Assembly: GCF_051020765.1 (NCBI RefSeq)
Contig: NW_027469117.1
Location: 372,001 to 436,000 of the forward strand
Direction: 5' to 3'
From: Lasioglossum baleicum
Taxonomy: Eukaryota; Arthropoda; Insecta; Hymenoptera; Halictidae
DNA length: 64,000 bases
Below are positions 1 through 10,036 of the stretch, piece by piece. The notes below the pieces were generated by a model. The model was not told the DNA's origin and made no database searches. It saw only the letters and a list, made by a program, of their open reading frames with translations. The stretch's first letter is position 1, and each line of letters begins with the position of its first letter. The position numbers and the translations under genes are program-made.

Positions 1-1
1 G

Positions 2-1657
2 TATTCGCCCCAATGCAATCCGGTCGAACGTGCAAACAAAGTGGTAAAAACCATGCTGGCCCAATACACCGGGGAGCACCACGACCGATGGGACGAGAAA
101 TTGGACGAGGTCCGATTCGCTATTAACACCGCATGGCACGAATCTACCGGCTACAGCCCGGCATACCTCAACCAGGGCCGGGAACTGCGAGCTCCGGGAC
201 AACCACCGACCGAGACCGGCCTCGACGTACCGCAACACCGATGGAAAAACCTCCGAGCAGCACAAGAACTGGCCAAGCTACATTTGGCCCAAGCATTCGG
301 CCGACAGGCCAAATACTACAACCTGCGACACCGAGACTGGAGACCTGCAATCGGCGACCGAGTATGGAAAAGAGAGCACACGCTGTCCGATAAAGGGGCG
401 GGCATTGCCGCGAAACTAGCGCCAAAATACAGCGGGCCTTACACGGTCGGCCGCATAATATCACCGGTCATCGTAGATCTCCACAGCGACAACGGGAAAT
501 GGGCGCGACACATTCACGTCCACGATCTAAAACCAGATCAAGGAACGGGCACGGAACCGAAAGAACCTGCGACCGAAATACGGAAACCAACCCTCCCGCC
601 CGTCCCGTCCGATCAAAACACAACGGCATCCGCAAACCCCGAACCACGCCGCCGCGGGCGTCCTAGGAAAAATCCGAAACCGCTTATATGTTCACAGGTC
701 AACATGGTAGATTTTTACGCCGGGCTAGAGGACCTCTTCGACGAGCCGTTGGAGAGGCCACCGACTCCAGCCACGCCGGAGCACCTGGCAACGACCACCA
801 CGGTCACCGAAGAGCAGCAAACACCGCCCCGGACAACACGGTATATGGCAACGGAGAAAGTCCCCGCAGAGACAACGCCAGCATCAACCGGGAAAAAGGC
901 CAAGCCCACGATAAGGTCCGACAGAATGGTCGACCTGAATATGCAGATCACGACAAGGAAGCCGACGAGACCACGGCCGGTCACAACCTCCCGCACCACA
1001 AGGGCACCGCAAGAGCCAAAGGACGAGGGAACCACGCGACGGATGGGCACCACGGCCACGACAATACGACCCGTCACGTGGTATAGACGAGACCCCCCCG
1101 ACACAGAGGTGGAAATCATATGGCCGCCTCTAACTATAGAGCAGCACCGAGCCAAACTGGGGGCCGGGCCGTTCCCGGGGAGCGGACACCCACCGGCACC
1201 AGCCAAATGGTGGGTCCAGAATGTGATACCGCCAAACCGGAAAAGAGGGGCCACACGCCCAATAGAACCGACATCACCGCCGAAGAGAGGAAAGGGGGTC
1301 GTCGAGGTCATTACAATCGACGACCACCGGACCAACACTGTCACCAGGACCGACGCAAACGCAGCAGCAGGGAGCGAGAAACCCGGAAACAACGGGTTAC
1401 CGGCAACCCCCGCACAGAGAGCCGCGGCACAGACGCTGCCACCGGTACCGTACGGCGGAGAAGACGCACCGTGCCCCACCGCCTGGTACATACTGCCGAC
1501 CGGACGACTAGTCGAAGTGCCGTTGCGATACGTAACCTCGAAGGCGAGGGAGTTCCGGCCGTCCAGCGGGAAGGAGCGCTGGATTCTATTTTTTAATAAA
1601 GACCAGACCCTACGCCGATGTAAGCTAAGGAACGCTAACCCGCGCACGGAAGAGTAG
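2..1657 (+). CDS. pol: Ty3/gypsy family A pol, 3' part (integrase end plus long tail), truncated by window edge
   Basis: The reading frame is open from the first bases of the window, so the CDS starts upstream. The first residues contain the integrase motif NPVERANK, which carries the catalytic Glu of the DDE triad. This is followed by the integrase C-terminal region (LAPKYSGPYTVGRI, then HIHVHDLKP). After that comes a tail of roughly 350 residues rich in Pro, Thr and Arg. Two islands in the tail are shared with family B pol at 31.4-36.1 kb: DFYAGLEDLFDEP, and a C-terminal module with CPTAWYILP, VEVPLR, WILFF and LRRCK. The enzyme would insert the cDNA into host DNA. There is no env ORF before the LTR. 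Family membership is clear from similarity to family B; the role of the tail is unknown. Confidence 0.9.
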   Translation, partial: YSPQCNPVERANKVVKTMLAQYTGEHHDRWDEKLDEVRFAINTAWHESTGYSPAYLNQGRELRAPGQPPTETGLDVPQHRWKNLRAAQELAKLHLAQAFGRQAKYYNLRHRDWRPAIGDRVWKREHTLSDKGAGIAAKLAPKYSGPYTVGRIISPVIVDLHSDNGKWARHIHVHDLKPDQGTGTEPKEPATEIRKPTLPPVPSDQNTTASANPEPRRRGRPRKNPKPLICSQVNMVDFYAGLEDLFDEPLERPPTPATPEHLATTTTVTEEQQTPPRTTRYMATEKVPAETTPASTGKKAKPTIRSDRMVDLNMQITTRKPTRPRPVTTSRTTRAPQEPKDEGTTRRMGTTATTIRPVTWYRRDPPDTEVEIIWPPLTIEQHRAKLGAGPFPGSGHPPAPAKWWVQNVIPPNRKRGATRPIEPTSPPKRGKGVVEVITIDDHRTNTVTRTDANAAAGSEKPGNNGLPATPAQRAAAQTLPPVPYGGEDAPCPTAWYILPTGRLVEVPLRYVTSKAREFRPSSGKERWILFFNKDQTLRRCKLRNANPRTEE

Positions 1658-2038
1658 GGGAACACAGATATAAATATATAGATAGAATTTTTTTTTCTTT
1701 TTTCTTTTTTTTTTGCCTCCTCCTCTTCATTGCACATTTTTTTTTCTCTGCTTTTTCTTTTCTCTTCTCCCGGTCGATTACCAAGCGCCAAACCGCGAAA
1801 AGATGTACATAGTTAGATATAAGCCGTCTCATTCATTGCGCCCAGGAGCACGGGATAAAATTTTTTTGTAAATACAGGATATAATCTTTATTACGCTTTC
1901 TATTACCGACACCGAGCGCCGAGTCGCAGAAGGGTTCTTTTTGTTGTAATTTGTGGTTACCAAGCGAAATAAAGGCATTGTGGCCACGTATACTCGCCAG
2001 GACCGATATTTTTTCGCCAACCCGAAGAAAGAGGGGGA
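1658..2038 (+). other. Family A 3' UTR with polypurine tract
   Basis: This non-coding stretch lies between the pol stop and the LTR. It includes long T-rich runs around 1690-1750. It ends in a purine run (GAAGAAAGAGGGGGA, about 2025-2039) directly before the LTR start TGTAAC, which is the position and composition of a plus-strand primer (PPT). Confidence 0.7.
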
Positions 2039-3301
2039 TGTAACAGACCTGCACCGAGCAGGCCTGTCACCAACGGTTCTTTTCGAATACAGCCCCAAAA
2101 CAAGGGCGGACGCGACCGAAACGTACCGAAAACAGTACGAACCCTCTACCGCACCACCAACCCTCACCACGATGTTAATAATATATAAGCCGCGACAAAT
2201 AAGACAAATTACCGCATTCCGTCTAGAAGTATTCTAGACTCCACTCCTGTAGTCCTGCCTGAGACAAGCCGTCACAGCGATCACCAGGAAGCCGACACTT
2301 CTCCTGTCCAGGGTGAGTATCCTCACCAAAATCCATTTCGCCGAGCCGTCGAAATACCCTCACCGAAATCCGTTTCGCCGAGCCGTCGAAACATCCTCAC
2401 CGAAATCCGTTTCGCCGAGCCGCCGAAACATCCTCACCGAAATCCGTTTCGCCGAGCCGTCGAGACTCCCACACCACAAAACCCGTTTCGCCGAGCCGTC
2501 GAAACCTCCACACCAAAGTCCGTCTCGCCGAGCCGCCGGGACTCCCGCACCAAAAAGCCTGTTTCGCCGAGCCGTCGAAACCTCCACACCAAAGTCCGTC
2601 CCGCCGAGCCGTCACCAAAAACCCGTTTCGCCGAGCCGTCGAAACCTCCGCACCAAAGTCCGTCCCGCCGAGCCACCGAGGCTCCCACACCGAAGTCCAT
2701 TTCGCCGAGCCGCCGAGACTGTCCTTCCGACATCCGTTCGCCGAGCCGTCGAACTCCCCGCGCTGACCTTCACGCCGCCGAGCCGTCGAGAAATACACCG
2801 TCGCACCCTTCCGGTCCACCACTCCACTGAGTCATCCGCCGATTCCGCCGAGGCACCGAAATATCCGACAACCACCGCCGGTCCCGCCGAATCACCGAAC
2901 GCCCCGCCGCTACCGCCGAAGCCACCGAGTTCCGATAAACCGTTCCGCTCCGCCGAACCACCGGAATTCGCGCCGCTAATGATCGTTCACCGCCCGAATT
3001 ATTCTACCGCGATGCCCGTCGTGCACCGCCCCGATTCACGCAGGCACACTGCTACCATGCAACCCCGTCGCACCTAATTAGCAGCGTTGTTTATACGTGT
3101 ACACTCGTTTACAGTCTTTAAATATAGTGCGTCATTTAACGTAACTGTTGTTTCCGAATTCTTTCCGAACTTTCGCACCTCGTCTTCCCGCACCGGCCGA
3201 CTCCCCTCGTCAGCTAACGAACCTTGGTCCGACGAGCTGTCCACACTGAGGGGTCAGCACCGCGACGATTCCGATTACCGCAGGAATCGACAATCGTTAC
3301 A
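2039..3301 (+). mobile_element. 3' LTR of gypsy family A (1263 bp)
   Basis: It starts TGTAACAGACCTG, close to the family B LTR start TGTAACAGACCTGTACGG. It ends ATCGTTACA, matching the family B end GAACCGTTACA; TGTAAC and GTTACA are the inverted LTR ends. A TATA-like ATATATAAGCC lies near 2181, with a short hairpin just after it (GTCTAGAA-GTA-TTCTAGAC, 2220-2238) near the expected transcript start. The 5' LTR is outside the window, so the target duplication cannot be tested. Non-element sequence begins at 3302. Confidence 0.8.
2327..2790 (+). repeat. Tandem 36-40 bp repeats inside the family A LTR
   Basis: About a dozen imperfect copies of a unit built around TTTCGCCGAGCCGTCGAAAC followed by CCTCCACACCAAAGTCCG. 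Units differ in length by a few bases. Open frames on both strands here are by-products of the repeat and are not annotated as genes. Confidence 0.85.
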
Positions 3302-3404
3302 AGTATTAGAAATGAAATTGGCATTAAGTCCATATGATGATAAGCGATATATTTGTGCAGATTTAATTAATACTTTTCCTTGGGGACATTACAGTCTAAA
3401 ATGA
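3302..3404 (+). pseudogene. C-terminal end of a Polinton-type gene, possibly DNA polymerase B, cut by gypsy family A
   Basis: Directly after the LTR the + strand encodes a short tail containing LSPYDDKRYICAD and WGHYSLK, ending at TGA 3402-3404. I associate a terminal block of the type S-P-Y-D-D-K-R-Y ... G-H-Y with the ends of protein-primed polymerase ORFs of Polintons, but this is recollection of a pattern and not an alignment. The rest of the gene would lie left of the window, beyond the inserted gypsy element. If right, gypsy A landed inside the Polinton polymerase gene close to its stop codon. Confidence 0.4.
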
Positions 3405-3880
3405 ACTTACTACAAATTATTATAGTTTTAAAGATTGTTTACATGCTGGTTGGGTAAAAATTTATTCTAAAAGACTATTTAATGTACATGTTTGATGAGC
3501 TCAAGGATTATTTGTTTGTCATTGTGAAGATTCTTTTGTTACAGTCTGAATGGTGGTATGGGTAGTAATAGTCAACTCTTCATTATGTTATCTATATTTG
3601 TGTTTTCGCTAATAAGGTAAAACATGGTTTATTTGACTGTGATGAACTCAGAGTTTATTTACCTGTACAAATAATGAAGTCACTATTGCGATTAGCTTGT
3701 TATTATGGAAGGGGTAGCAATCCGTATACAATAAAATGCGCTCTTCATCAACTGATCAGCATTAAGTCAGAATCGATCGGAATATCTAGACTGTAGTACA
3801 AGAGCAACTTAGCGCAGTTCTGTAACACTTTAGTTGTGAACATACAATTTTGTACTCTACATTTCAATACTGTAAGCAAT
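3405..3880 (+). promoter_or_regulatory. AT-rich spacer with a possible promoter for the gene at 3881
   Basis: No ORF is supported here. Near 3736-3745 there is ATACAATAAAATGCG, followed 25-40 bases later by TCAGCATT and TCAGAATC. That order, a weak TATA and then an arthropod-type TCAG initiator, fits a promoter for the downstream spliced gene. The rest is unremarkable. Confidence 0.3.
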
Positions 3881-5550
3881 ATGTTGCGTAACAAGCCGAA
3901 GAATCCGAAAATACATCAATCAATTGACGCAGATGAGGATAATGTTAAGGAACGTGAGACTGACCAACGTATGGTGAACACTTGGAAAAAACGAAAATTT
4001 CAGTTGTAAGTAAAAAAGAATTGAAGAATCATTAAAAGATTTTATTAATTTTTTGAATTAATAGATGTTTAGATATTCCATCAGCGCTACAGCTTCAACA
4101 TACACCGCAACCTCAACAGCCGCAACCTCAACAACCTCAACCTTCACATACACCGCAACCTCAACAACCTCAACCTTCTCAGCAGAAATTGCAACAGACT
4201 CAGAAGTCTCAACAGCAACCACTGCTTCAGCAGCTATTGCAACAGCCTATACAACCTCTGCAAACGACGCTGTTTCAAGATGTTGCACAACCTCAACCTC
4301 AAGACCACGAAGCTGCTTTACCGCACTTTATCATATCACGTCCACCTCAAGGAGTACCTGTCCCTCGCATAATGGCTAGAAGATATTCTATAGCTGGTAA
4401 TAATTTTAAATATTTGGAAATAGGCATACGTATTGTAGACGTAACAAATATTTTTGTAGAAATGGCTATCGGTGATACATGTGGTAAAGAAATCAAATTT
4501 TACATAGACACATGGCAACAGTTGTTGAATATGAGAGAATTTCTTTCATACATACCCCGACGGCACAGTCTGCCCGAGCCCACCGCCGGACCCAGCTAGC
4601 CGAGCCCCAGCCCGACACGTTACGGGCTAACGCAATGCTTGGCTCAGCGTTGAGACCAAATCAGGACGATTTAGCCTGCCCCCTGTGCACAAAAGGGCGC
4701 GATTTTCACCTGCCGGGGGCTCGAGCCCAGAGCCTGACGGCCGGGCTGGGATTCAGCCTGTTTTTGAGAGGGCAGCACGGTATCACACTAATGTGGCCAA
4801 TCAGTGCTTCGATTGGGCCCAACTTTTCTCGCGCATGCGCGACACAGGGCGGGTTGCATCAATGTGGCAGTACTTTGCAAATGCGTAGCAGTCTCCTTTG
4901 TTACCGACAAAAGTATAATAAGTTAATAAATAAGACCTTTGAGGGCGATTGCTGCCTAGATTGACCTTTATCTGGCGTTTTTGACTACTGAAAAACCCGT
5001 GTTTCTATTATCACGCAATGAGAACGCGAATCCCGCACCCTTGCAATCTTGCAAATCGGCTGAATCCTAGCCCGGCCGGCAGGACCTAGGCTTAGAGCCC
5101 TCGGCAGGTGAAAATCGCGCCCTTTTGTGCACAGGTGCCAGGCTGAAACCGAGCCGGTGTGCCGTCGGGGTAGTAAAAGGTCGACTTGCTCATGAACCCT
5201 ATAAAAAACGTGTCGGGGATTTAACACTGGAATTAGCGAATTATGATAATATCGATATGTTCAAAATATCTGATGCTTTTACATCTTTATACATAATTGA
5301 ACGAACTTTCAGCAAAATGATGAAACTAGAATTCTGCATTGATTACATGTATAACGGATTAAAATCACTAATTCCAGCGATTACCACATCATATGAGAAT
5401 TTTATGAATGTTATACGTAGCAATAGATCAAAAAACTATTGGAAAGCGATTGTAGAGAATGATTGTTTCGATTCATCTTCAATACTTGATTGTGAAATAT
5501 TAAAATTATGCTGCACCACCATGACATCAGAGGTGGCAACAAGAAAATAA
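3881..5550 (+). pseudogene. Spliced Polinton gene of unknown function, Gln/Pro-rich N-terminus, split by a MITE
   Basis: Exon 1 runs from the ATG at 3881 to 4005. A 59-bp intron (GTAAGT at 4006, TTAATAG ending at 4064) follows, and exon 2 continues in phase. The N-terminal third is basic (KKRKFQL). It is followed by a stretch of Gln, Pro and His repeats (HTPQPQQPQ-type, about 4085-4290) and then a folded-looking part (RRYSIAGNNFKYLEIG). At codon 4552-4554 the frame runs into the MITE. On the other side of the insertion the same frame resumes at 5173 and is open to TAA 5548-5550, with no frame change once one TA is discounted. The second half includes NYDNIDMFKISDAFTSLY. I do not recognise the family. 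It lies between the possible polymerase tail and the integrase. Confidence 0.55.
4555..5170. mobile_element. 616-bp non-autonomous DNA transposon (MITE), TA target duplication
   Basis: The ends are CCCCGACGGCACA and its reverse complement, flanked on both sides by TA (4553-4554 and 5171-5172). A longer subterminal inverted repeat of about 78 bp, roughly 90 percent matched, contains TGTGCACAAAAGGGCGCGAT on the left (about 4684) and its complement on the right (about 5110-5135). GC content is much higher than the surrounding Polinton sequence. No transposase is encoded. TA duplication allows a Tc1/mariner-like origin, but the end sequence does not identify the superfamily. Confidence 0.8.
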
Positions 5551-5553
5551 TCA

Positions 5554-5690
5554 TTATATATTAACACAATGTATAATGTGTCATTTATTGGATTTATATA
5601 TATATTAACACAATGTATAATGTGTCATTTATTGGATTTATATATTAACACAATGTAAAATGTGTCATTTATTGGGTTGGGTTATATAAC
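5554..5690 (+). repeat. Three tandem copies of a roughly 45-bp AT-rich unit
   Basis: The unit contains ATATATTAACACAATGTA followed by AATGTGTCATTTATTGGATT and repeats three times between the stop of the preceding gene and the convergent integrase gene. Confidence 0.8.
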
Positions 5691-5744
5691 ATTTATTTCA
5701 ATGTACAACATGTATAACATAATGTGTGCTATTAATAAACAAAA

Positions 5745-6680
5745 TTAAAGAATAGCAGTTTTTGATATCCATGAATTGTGCGATGTGTCCAATCCCAACC
5801 ATTTTACATATATTTTATTTCCTTTTTTACGTAATACTTTTTCAACTAAATATACATCAGGATGTTTAGTCGCATGTATCTCATGTTCGTAAAATCCACC
5901 AGCAATAGGTATACCCTTTGAATCAGACAGGATATATGTAACAGGATTCGTTTGTTTCACCGCTATAATCTTAAATATTTCTGTTGACCAGTTCGGTGTG
6001 TATCCTTTGTCGAATAGAGTTTTGAATTTGCTAACACGCACGTAATCATTCACTTTGAACTTTGCGGGACCCATTATCTTCACGTTGCTGTAAACTGTTG
6101 ATAGAAGAGTTTTTGCATTTTTACGATTCACGTCCACAGGTCGCATACGAATGGTGCTGTGTTTTTGATTATTATAGTTTTCAATCAGCGATGGAAGCGC
6201 ATCGATCCAACGATATTTTCCACTCAATGAGAAAAATTTCCACATGCTATTCTTCAGCGTACGATTGAATCGTTCAACTACTGAAGCCTTCATTGTGCTT
6301 AACGTCGAATAATGATGAATGTTGTGTTTTCTAAGATATTCCTGAAATATTGCATTGTAGAATTCTTTACCCATATCAGTGTGCAAGTTGTTAGGTGATC
6401 TGCCATCCTTCTTCAACACGAAAGCGAAAGCTTTGCACACATCGTTAGCATTTTTACTTTTCAACGGAACCGCCCATGCATATTTACTGAACACATCAAT
6501 TATCGTAAGAATATATCGATGACCTCGATTATCTCGCGCATATGGTTGAACTTCTACGATATCAGCTTGCCAGAGATCATCGAATCCTCGCACTATCACT
6601 CGTCTACGTGGGAAATAACGTCTTGCTGGAGCATGCAGTTCATCAACTAATTGCACCTTTTCTTTACTCATGTTTGACAT
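5745..6680 (-). CDS. Polinton integrase (DDE, retroviral type) with C-terminal chromodomain-like segment
   Basis: The 311-aa protein carries the DDE core: Asp40 in DLWQAD, Asp102 in LHTDMGKEF and Glu136 in VVERFNRT. The last two are separated by 33 residues, close to the D-35-E arrangement. Near residues 277-311, YLVEKVLRKKGNKIYVKWLG...WI resembles a chromodomain, which in other integrases directs insertion to marked chromatin. The closest family I know is the Polinton integrase type often annotated as F54H12.3-like. No N-terminal zinc-finger is visible; a possible splice acceptor (CTCTTTTTTTAG on the minus strand, near 6711) upstream of the ATG means an extra 5' exon is possible. The frame is intact. 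Expected role: insertion of the linear element into host DNA. Confidence 0.9.
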   Translation of the reverse strand: MSNMSKEKVQLVDELHAPARRYFPRRRVIVRGFDDLWQADIVEVQPYARDNRGHRYILTIIDVFSKYAWAVPLKSKNANDVCKAFAFVLKKDGRSPNNLHTDMGKEFYNAIFQEYLRKHNIHHYSTLSTMKASVVERFNRTLKNSMWKFFSLSGKYRWIDALPSLIENYNNQKHSTIRMRPVDVNRKNAKTLLSTVYSNVKIMGPAKFKVNDYVRVSKFKTLFDKGYTPNWSTEIFKIIAVKQTNPVTYILSDSKGIPIAGGFYEHEIHATKHPDVYLVEKVLRKKGNKIYVKWLGLDTSHNSWISKTAIL

Positions 6681-7751
6681 CCTCTTTCTTTCACGTTTAT
6701 ATGTTGTCTAAAAAAAGAGATTCCTTGTTAGGTATAGCGTTGTTGTAACATCCTCTTCCATTAATGTTTTTTATTTCTTGTCCACAAATTTCTCTTCTTT
6801 GTTATGTCGTATTTGCGTATAAATCTCATCAAATTTCTCATTCAAAGTTTTCGTAAAATCTTCATGAGCTTTATTCCGTTCTTCAATCAATGCAATCATT
6901 TTTTTGTGCAAGCTATCATTGTATGCAATGAATCGTTCATTTAATTCCTCATCAGTTTCATAACCACCAGTTTCAAATTTTTTATGCATATCCTGCACAG
7001 CTTGTTCCAGAAGCAACAACTTTCCTTGATTCAATTTGTTTGCATTCGCTGTTTCCTTTGCATCATTTATTTTATCGATCAACATATTCTTCAAGTTCAT
7101 TAATTTTCTATCCATGGTTTTAGTGATTTCAAATTCAACGGTTAAAAGTCTATCGTTAAATTTATCAATATTTTTAGCAAAAGTGATTAATTTTTCACGA
7201 TCTGTTTTCCGTTCACGCATCATTACTTCCATCAAATCATCCTCTAGCTTGAAAAATTTATCACGAAAAAATTCCCTATAATCTACAGGTATTTCCGTTT
7301 TCTCAAACTCATTCAACTTTTCCTGATGTTGTTTCACAAGTTTATCAATATCATTCAACTTAGCTTCACACAATAACTCATTGTTGGCCACATTTCTACG
7401 CAGATTCTCAATCTTGTCATCAACGTTCTTACGGAGTTCATCAGCGAGCGTGGTTTTTATAATATCGATGCATGAATCTACATACTGTTTTATTGTTGAA
7501 TTATCATTATCTATTCCAATATTTTCCATACGTATGTATTTCACACCATCGATAGTTATTGCTTTCTTACCAAGATTATCATTCACGTAACCTTTCGATT
7601 CAACAGGAGCTTTCACATTTTCCATAGTTCGAAACTCTACATCTGTTTTTTTGTCTAACAAACTTATAATAAATTCTAATAACATTTTATTGAAAGCAAT
7701 TGCTTTGTTGTTACCACTGCTGCTAACATCGACCAATCCCGTTGCATCTTT

Positions 7752-9522
7752 TGTAACCGTTCAGGTTACATACCAAAGTATTGCGTGAATGGATATCGAT
7801 CCCCACTGCGACAGGTGTGACGTCAAGTGTAACATCGTCGTAGACAAGGATCACAGGAGTGATCCATATAGATAAGAGGATGCGTGCGCATCGATCCCCT
7901 CTCGATTGCGATCGAAGGAGGTCGATGCGAGCGACAGAATGATCACTCTACGTCTGGGCTCGATCCAGTAAGCACGTATGAGTCAACTCGCGTTCCGCGT
8001 GAAATCGAGAATCTCGAAGAGTTGGAATTGCCATTTGCCAATTGCCAATAAGGCAGATAATAGTCTATTTAGTTGCCAGCCCGGCTAAAGGGCATTTGAG
8101 TCACGGTACATGTAAAATTTAGCAATAATATTAGCGAATATTAAATTGTTAAATTACGAGATCTAATCGTTGAGTACATTAGAATCGCCAATAAGACGAA
8201 TTATTCACTGTGTTCGATGCCCGGCGAGAATGGCACTTCTTGTCGCATTCCGAGTTATAAGAATAACTTCTACATTCAAGTAAAATTTAGTTCTAAAACA
8301 TATTTAGTTGAGCGTTCAAGCTCTATTTGATAGATTGTTTAAATTGCGACAGGAAGGCCAACTATTGAATTGCCTTCAATTCTGGCAGTGAGACTGATTA
8401 AGTTTATGAGTTGTATATATATATATCTGCAACCAGGTTTATAAAGAATTTAATTGAAGATTAGTTACATTGTCTGTCGTCCGTCCGACGGGCGGTCCAG
8501 ATGAGAACCACGATCGAGTTAACCAAACGAATTTCTTACACGAATTCCTAGCCGGGAATACTTTGTTTACGGTTTATGGTCGTCGCGTTTCGCTCTACCT
8601 TATTATGGTTGTGTTATACACCGAAGCTAACCATGCGTCGTTTCATTATACGCTTGTAGATTACTGAACGGTAGTGATACTGTTCTCATCCATATCAATT
8701 TACTAGAATATATCTCAATTCTACCAGATATTGTCTCCCAAAAATTATTCATATTTGTCTCAACCTCCCCGTCATCCAGTGCCTGGAGGCACGAACCTGT
8801 CGTTAATTTAACATCGGATTTCGTAACCAATCCGGTGTTTGAACGCTCTGGGTTTACTCGGCTGGTGCAGAGCTGCCCCGTCCACGTTTCTGTGCCCTGC
8901 CAGCTCTGGGTACCAATTTCTACGAGCTCTGGTGGGAGATCAAGTGAATTGGAATCGATCTTCGTTCCCGTGAATTACTGGCCACGCCGATCGATATTCT
9001 AACTTTGTACTTTTGATTGTTAAGGGCCTTAAAATTTAATTATCCAGATAACGGGTGTGTCAAGTAAATTGGAATCGACCTCCGTTCCCGTGAATCACCG
9101 GCCACGCCGATCGATATTCCAATCTTGTGTATTTCTGTTTGTTAAGGGCCTTATCCAGATAACGGGTGTGTCAAATGAATTGGAATCAATCTCCGTTCCC
9201 GTGAATTACCGGCCACGCCGATCGATATTCCAGTCTTTTGTACTTTTGACTGCTAAGGGCCTTAAAATTTAATTGTCCAGATAACGGGTGTGTTTAGACA
9301 ACAATAGAGTCGGCTGGCTCACGCGTACGTGCCCCTGCCGACGCTGATCAGATTGTCTACCCTCATCCGTAATTCTTTTCGATACGAGATCGTTCGACAC
9401 TTCGGTGACTCGCCAGCCGTGCCGCTCGGTTTTCGCATTTTGATGTTTGGGTTTTCACCCTATAGACCCGTCTACTTTAAACCCGATCAAAACAAGAGAA
9501 GGTTATAAATAATCCGGTTACA
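7752..9522. mobile_element. Solo LTR (1771 bp) with CTTT target duplication
   Basis: It starts TGTAACC and ends GGTTACA, a perfect 7-bp inverted terminus. It is flanked by CTTT at 7748-7751 and again at 9523-9526. No internal retrotransposon sequence remains, so it was left by LTR-LTR recombination. The sequence differs from the LTRs of families A, B and C. It contains a run of TATATATATATATC near 8415. Short open frames inside it are not credible genes. Confidence 0.85.
8935..9295 (+). repeat. Three tandem copies of a roughly 110-125 bp unit inside the solo LTR
   Basis: Each unit contains AATTGGAATCGA, CGTTCCCGTGAATTAC, GGCCACGCCGATCGATATTC and GTTAAGGGCC, ending with CCAGATAACGGGTGTGT. Copies start near 8942, 9061 and 9175; the second is shorter. 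Confidence 0.85.
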
Positions 9523-9616
9523 CTTTCTTATGGTCCTCCTTCATAGTAGCCGCGTTAAGATTTGTCATAATGTCTCGAATAAGTTCGGTGGATAATTGTT
9601 CATCGGAGTTCTTCAT

Positions 9617-9926
9617 TATTGTTTTTTCTTGTTGATATGAGATGCGTCTGACACGATGATATTTTTATGATTGTTTCCAATTAGGCTCGTATTACAAGTT
9701 TTATTAAAAATACTGGTAGGTAGGGAGGGGGAGGGGGGAGGGGAATGTGAATCATTTCTAAAAAAGAAAAGACATAGCTGACACATGTTGTAAAATTAGA
9801 CATTATGTAAATTGTGAAGAATACATAGAATTGTGTATAGTATGTTGTAACAGACTAATGCTGTTGCGCGTAAAATATGTGGTAAGGGAACTGTGCTAAA
9901 AATAGATTTCATAAAGCACACATTAG
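9617..9926. other. Spacer between divergent Polinton genes
   Basis: AT-rich with a short G-rich run near 9718-9745 (GGGAGGGGGAGGGGGGAGGGG). No ORF is supported. It must contain the minus-strand promoter for the coiled-coil gene, but I cannot place it. Confidence 0.4.
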
Positions 9927-9958
9927 TATATAAGTACTGCTTCATCGAGTCGTTCACT
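9927..9958 (+). promoter_or_regulatory. TATA box plus initiator for the secreted-protein gene
   Basis: TATATAAG at 9927-9934 is followed 27 bases downstream by TTCACTC, a TCA[G/C]T-type arthropod initiator. The first ATG of the spliced gene is about 80 bases further on. The arrangement matches the other TATA plus initiator pairs in this element. Confidence 0.5.
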
Positions 9959-10036
9959 CTAGTCGTGTCATTGTTAGCTATACGAAGCATCGCGAAGTCG
10001 TTTATGTTATATTGAGTGTGTTACTGATCCAGAAAG

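Larger units (their letters stand above)
6771..9616 (-). pseudogene. Long coiled-coil Polinton protein, split by a solo LTR
   Basis: The C-terminal 326 codons run from 7751 down to 6771. They are rich in Lys, Glu, Asp and Asn with heptad-like spacing throughout (KIENLRRNVANNELL; KTLNEKFDEIYTQIR). This part has no ATG at its start; the plausible ATG is at 9616, beyond the LTR inserted at 7752-9522. The 30 codons between 9616 and 9527 are in phase with the rest once the LTR and one CTTT copy are discounted. A block with GVKYIRMENIG and IKQYVDSCI resembles a motif in the protein at 10.7-11.2 kb, suggesting a related pair. A fibre-like structural role is possible but unproven. As it stands the gene is disrupted. 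Confidence 0.6.

Noticed and set aside
2313..3077. Long open frames on both strands rich in Arg, Pro and Ser
   Set aside because: They are produced by the GC-rich tandem repeat in the family A LTR; mirror-image frames exist on the other strand and no protein family is recognisable.
7752..7790. True start of the coiled-coil gene near 7736
   Set aside because: That start would be a TTG; the frame runs into LTR sequence, and an in-phase ATG lies on the far side of the insertion.
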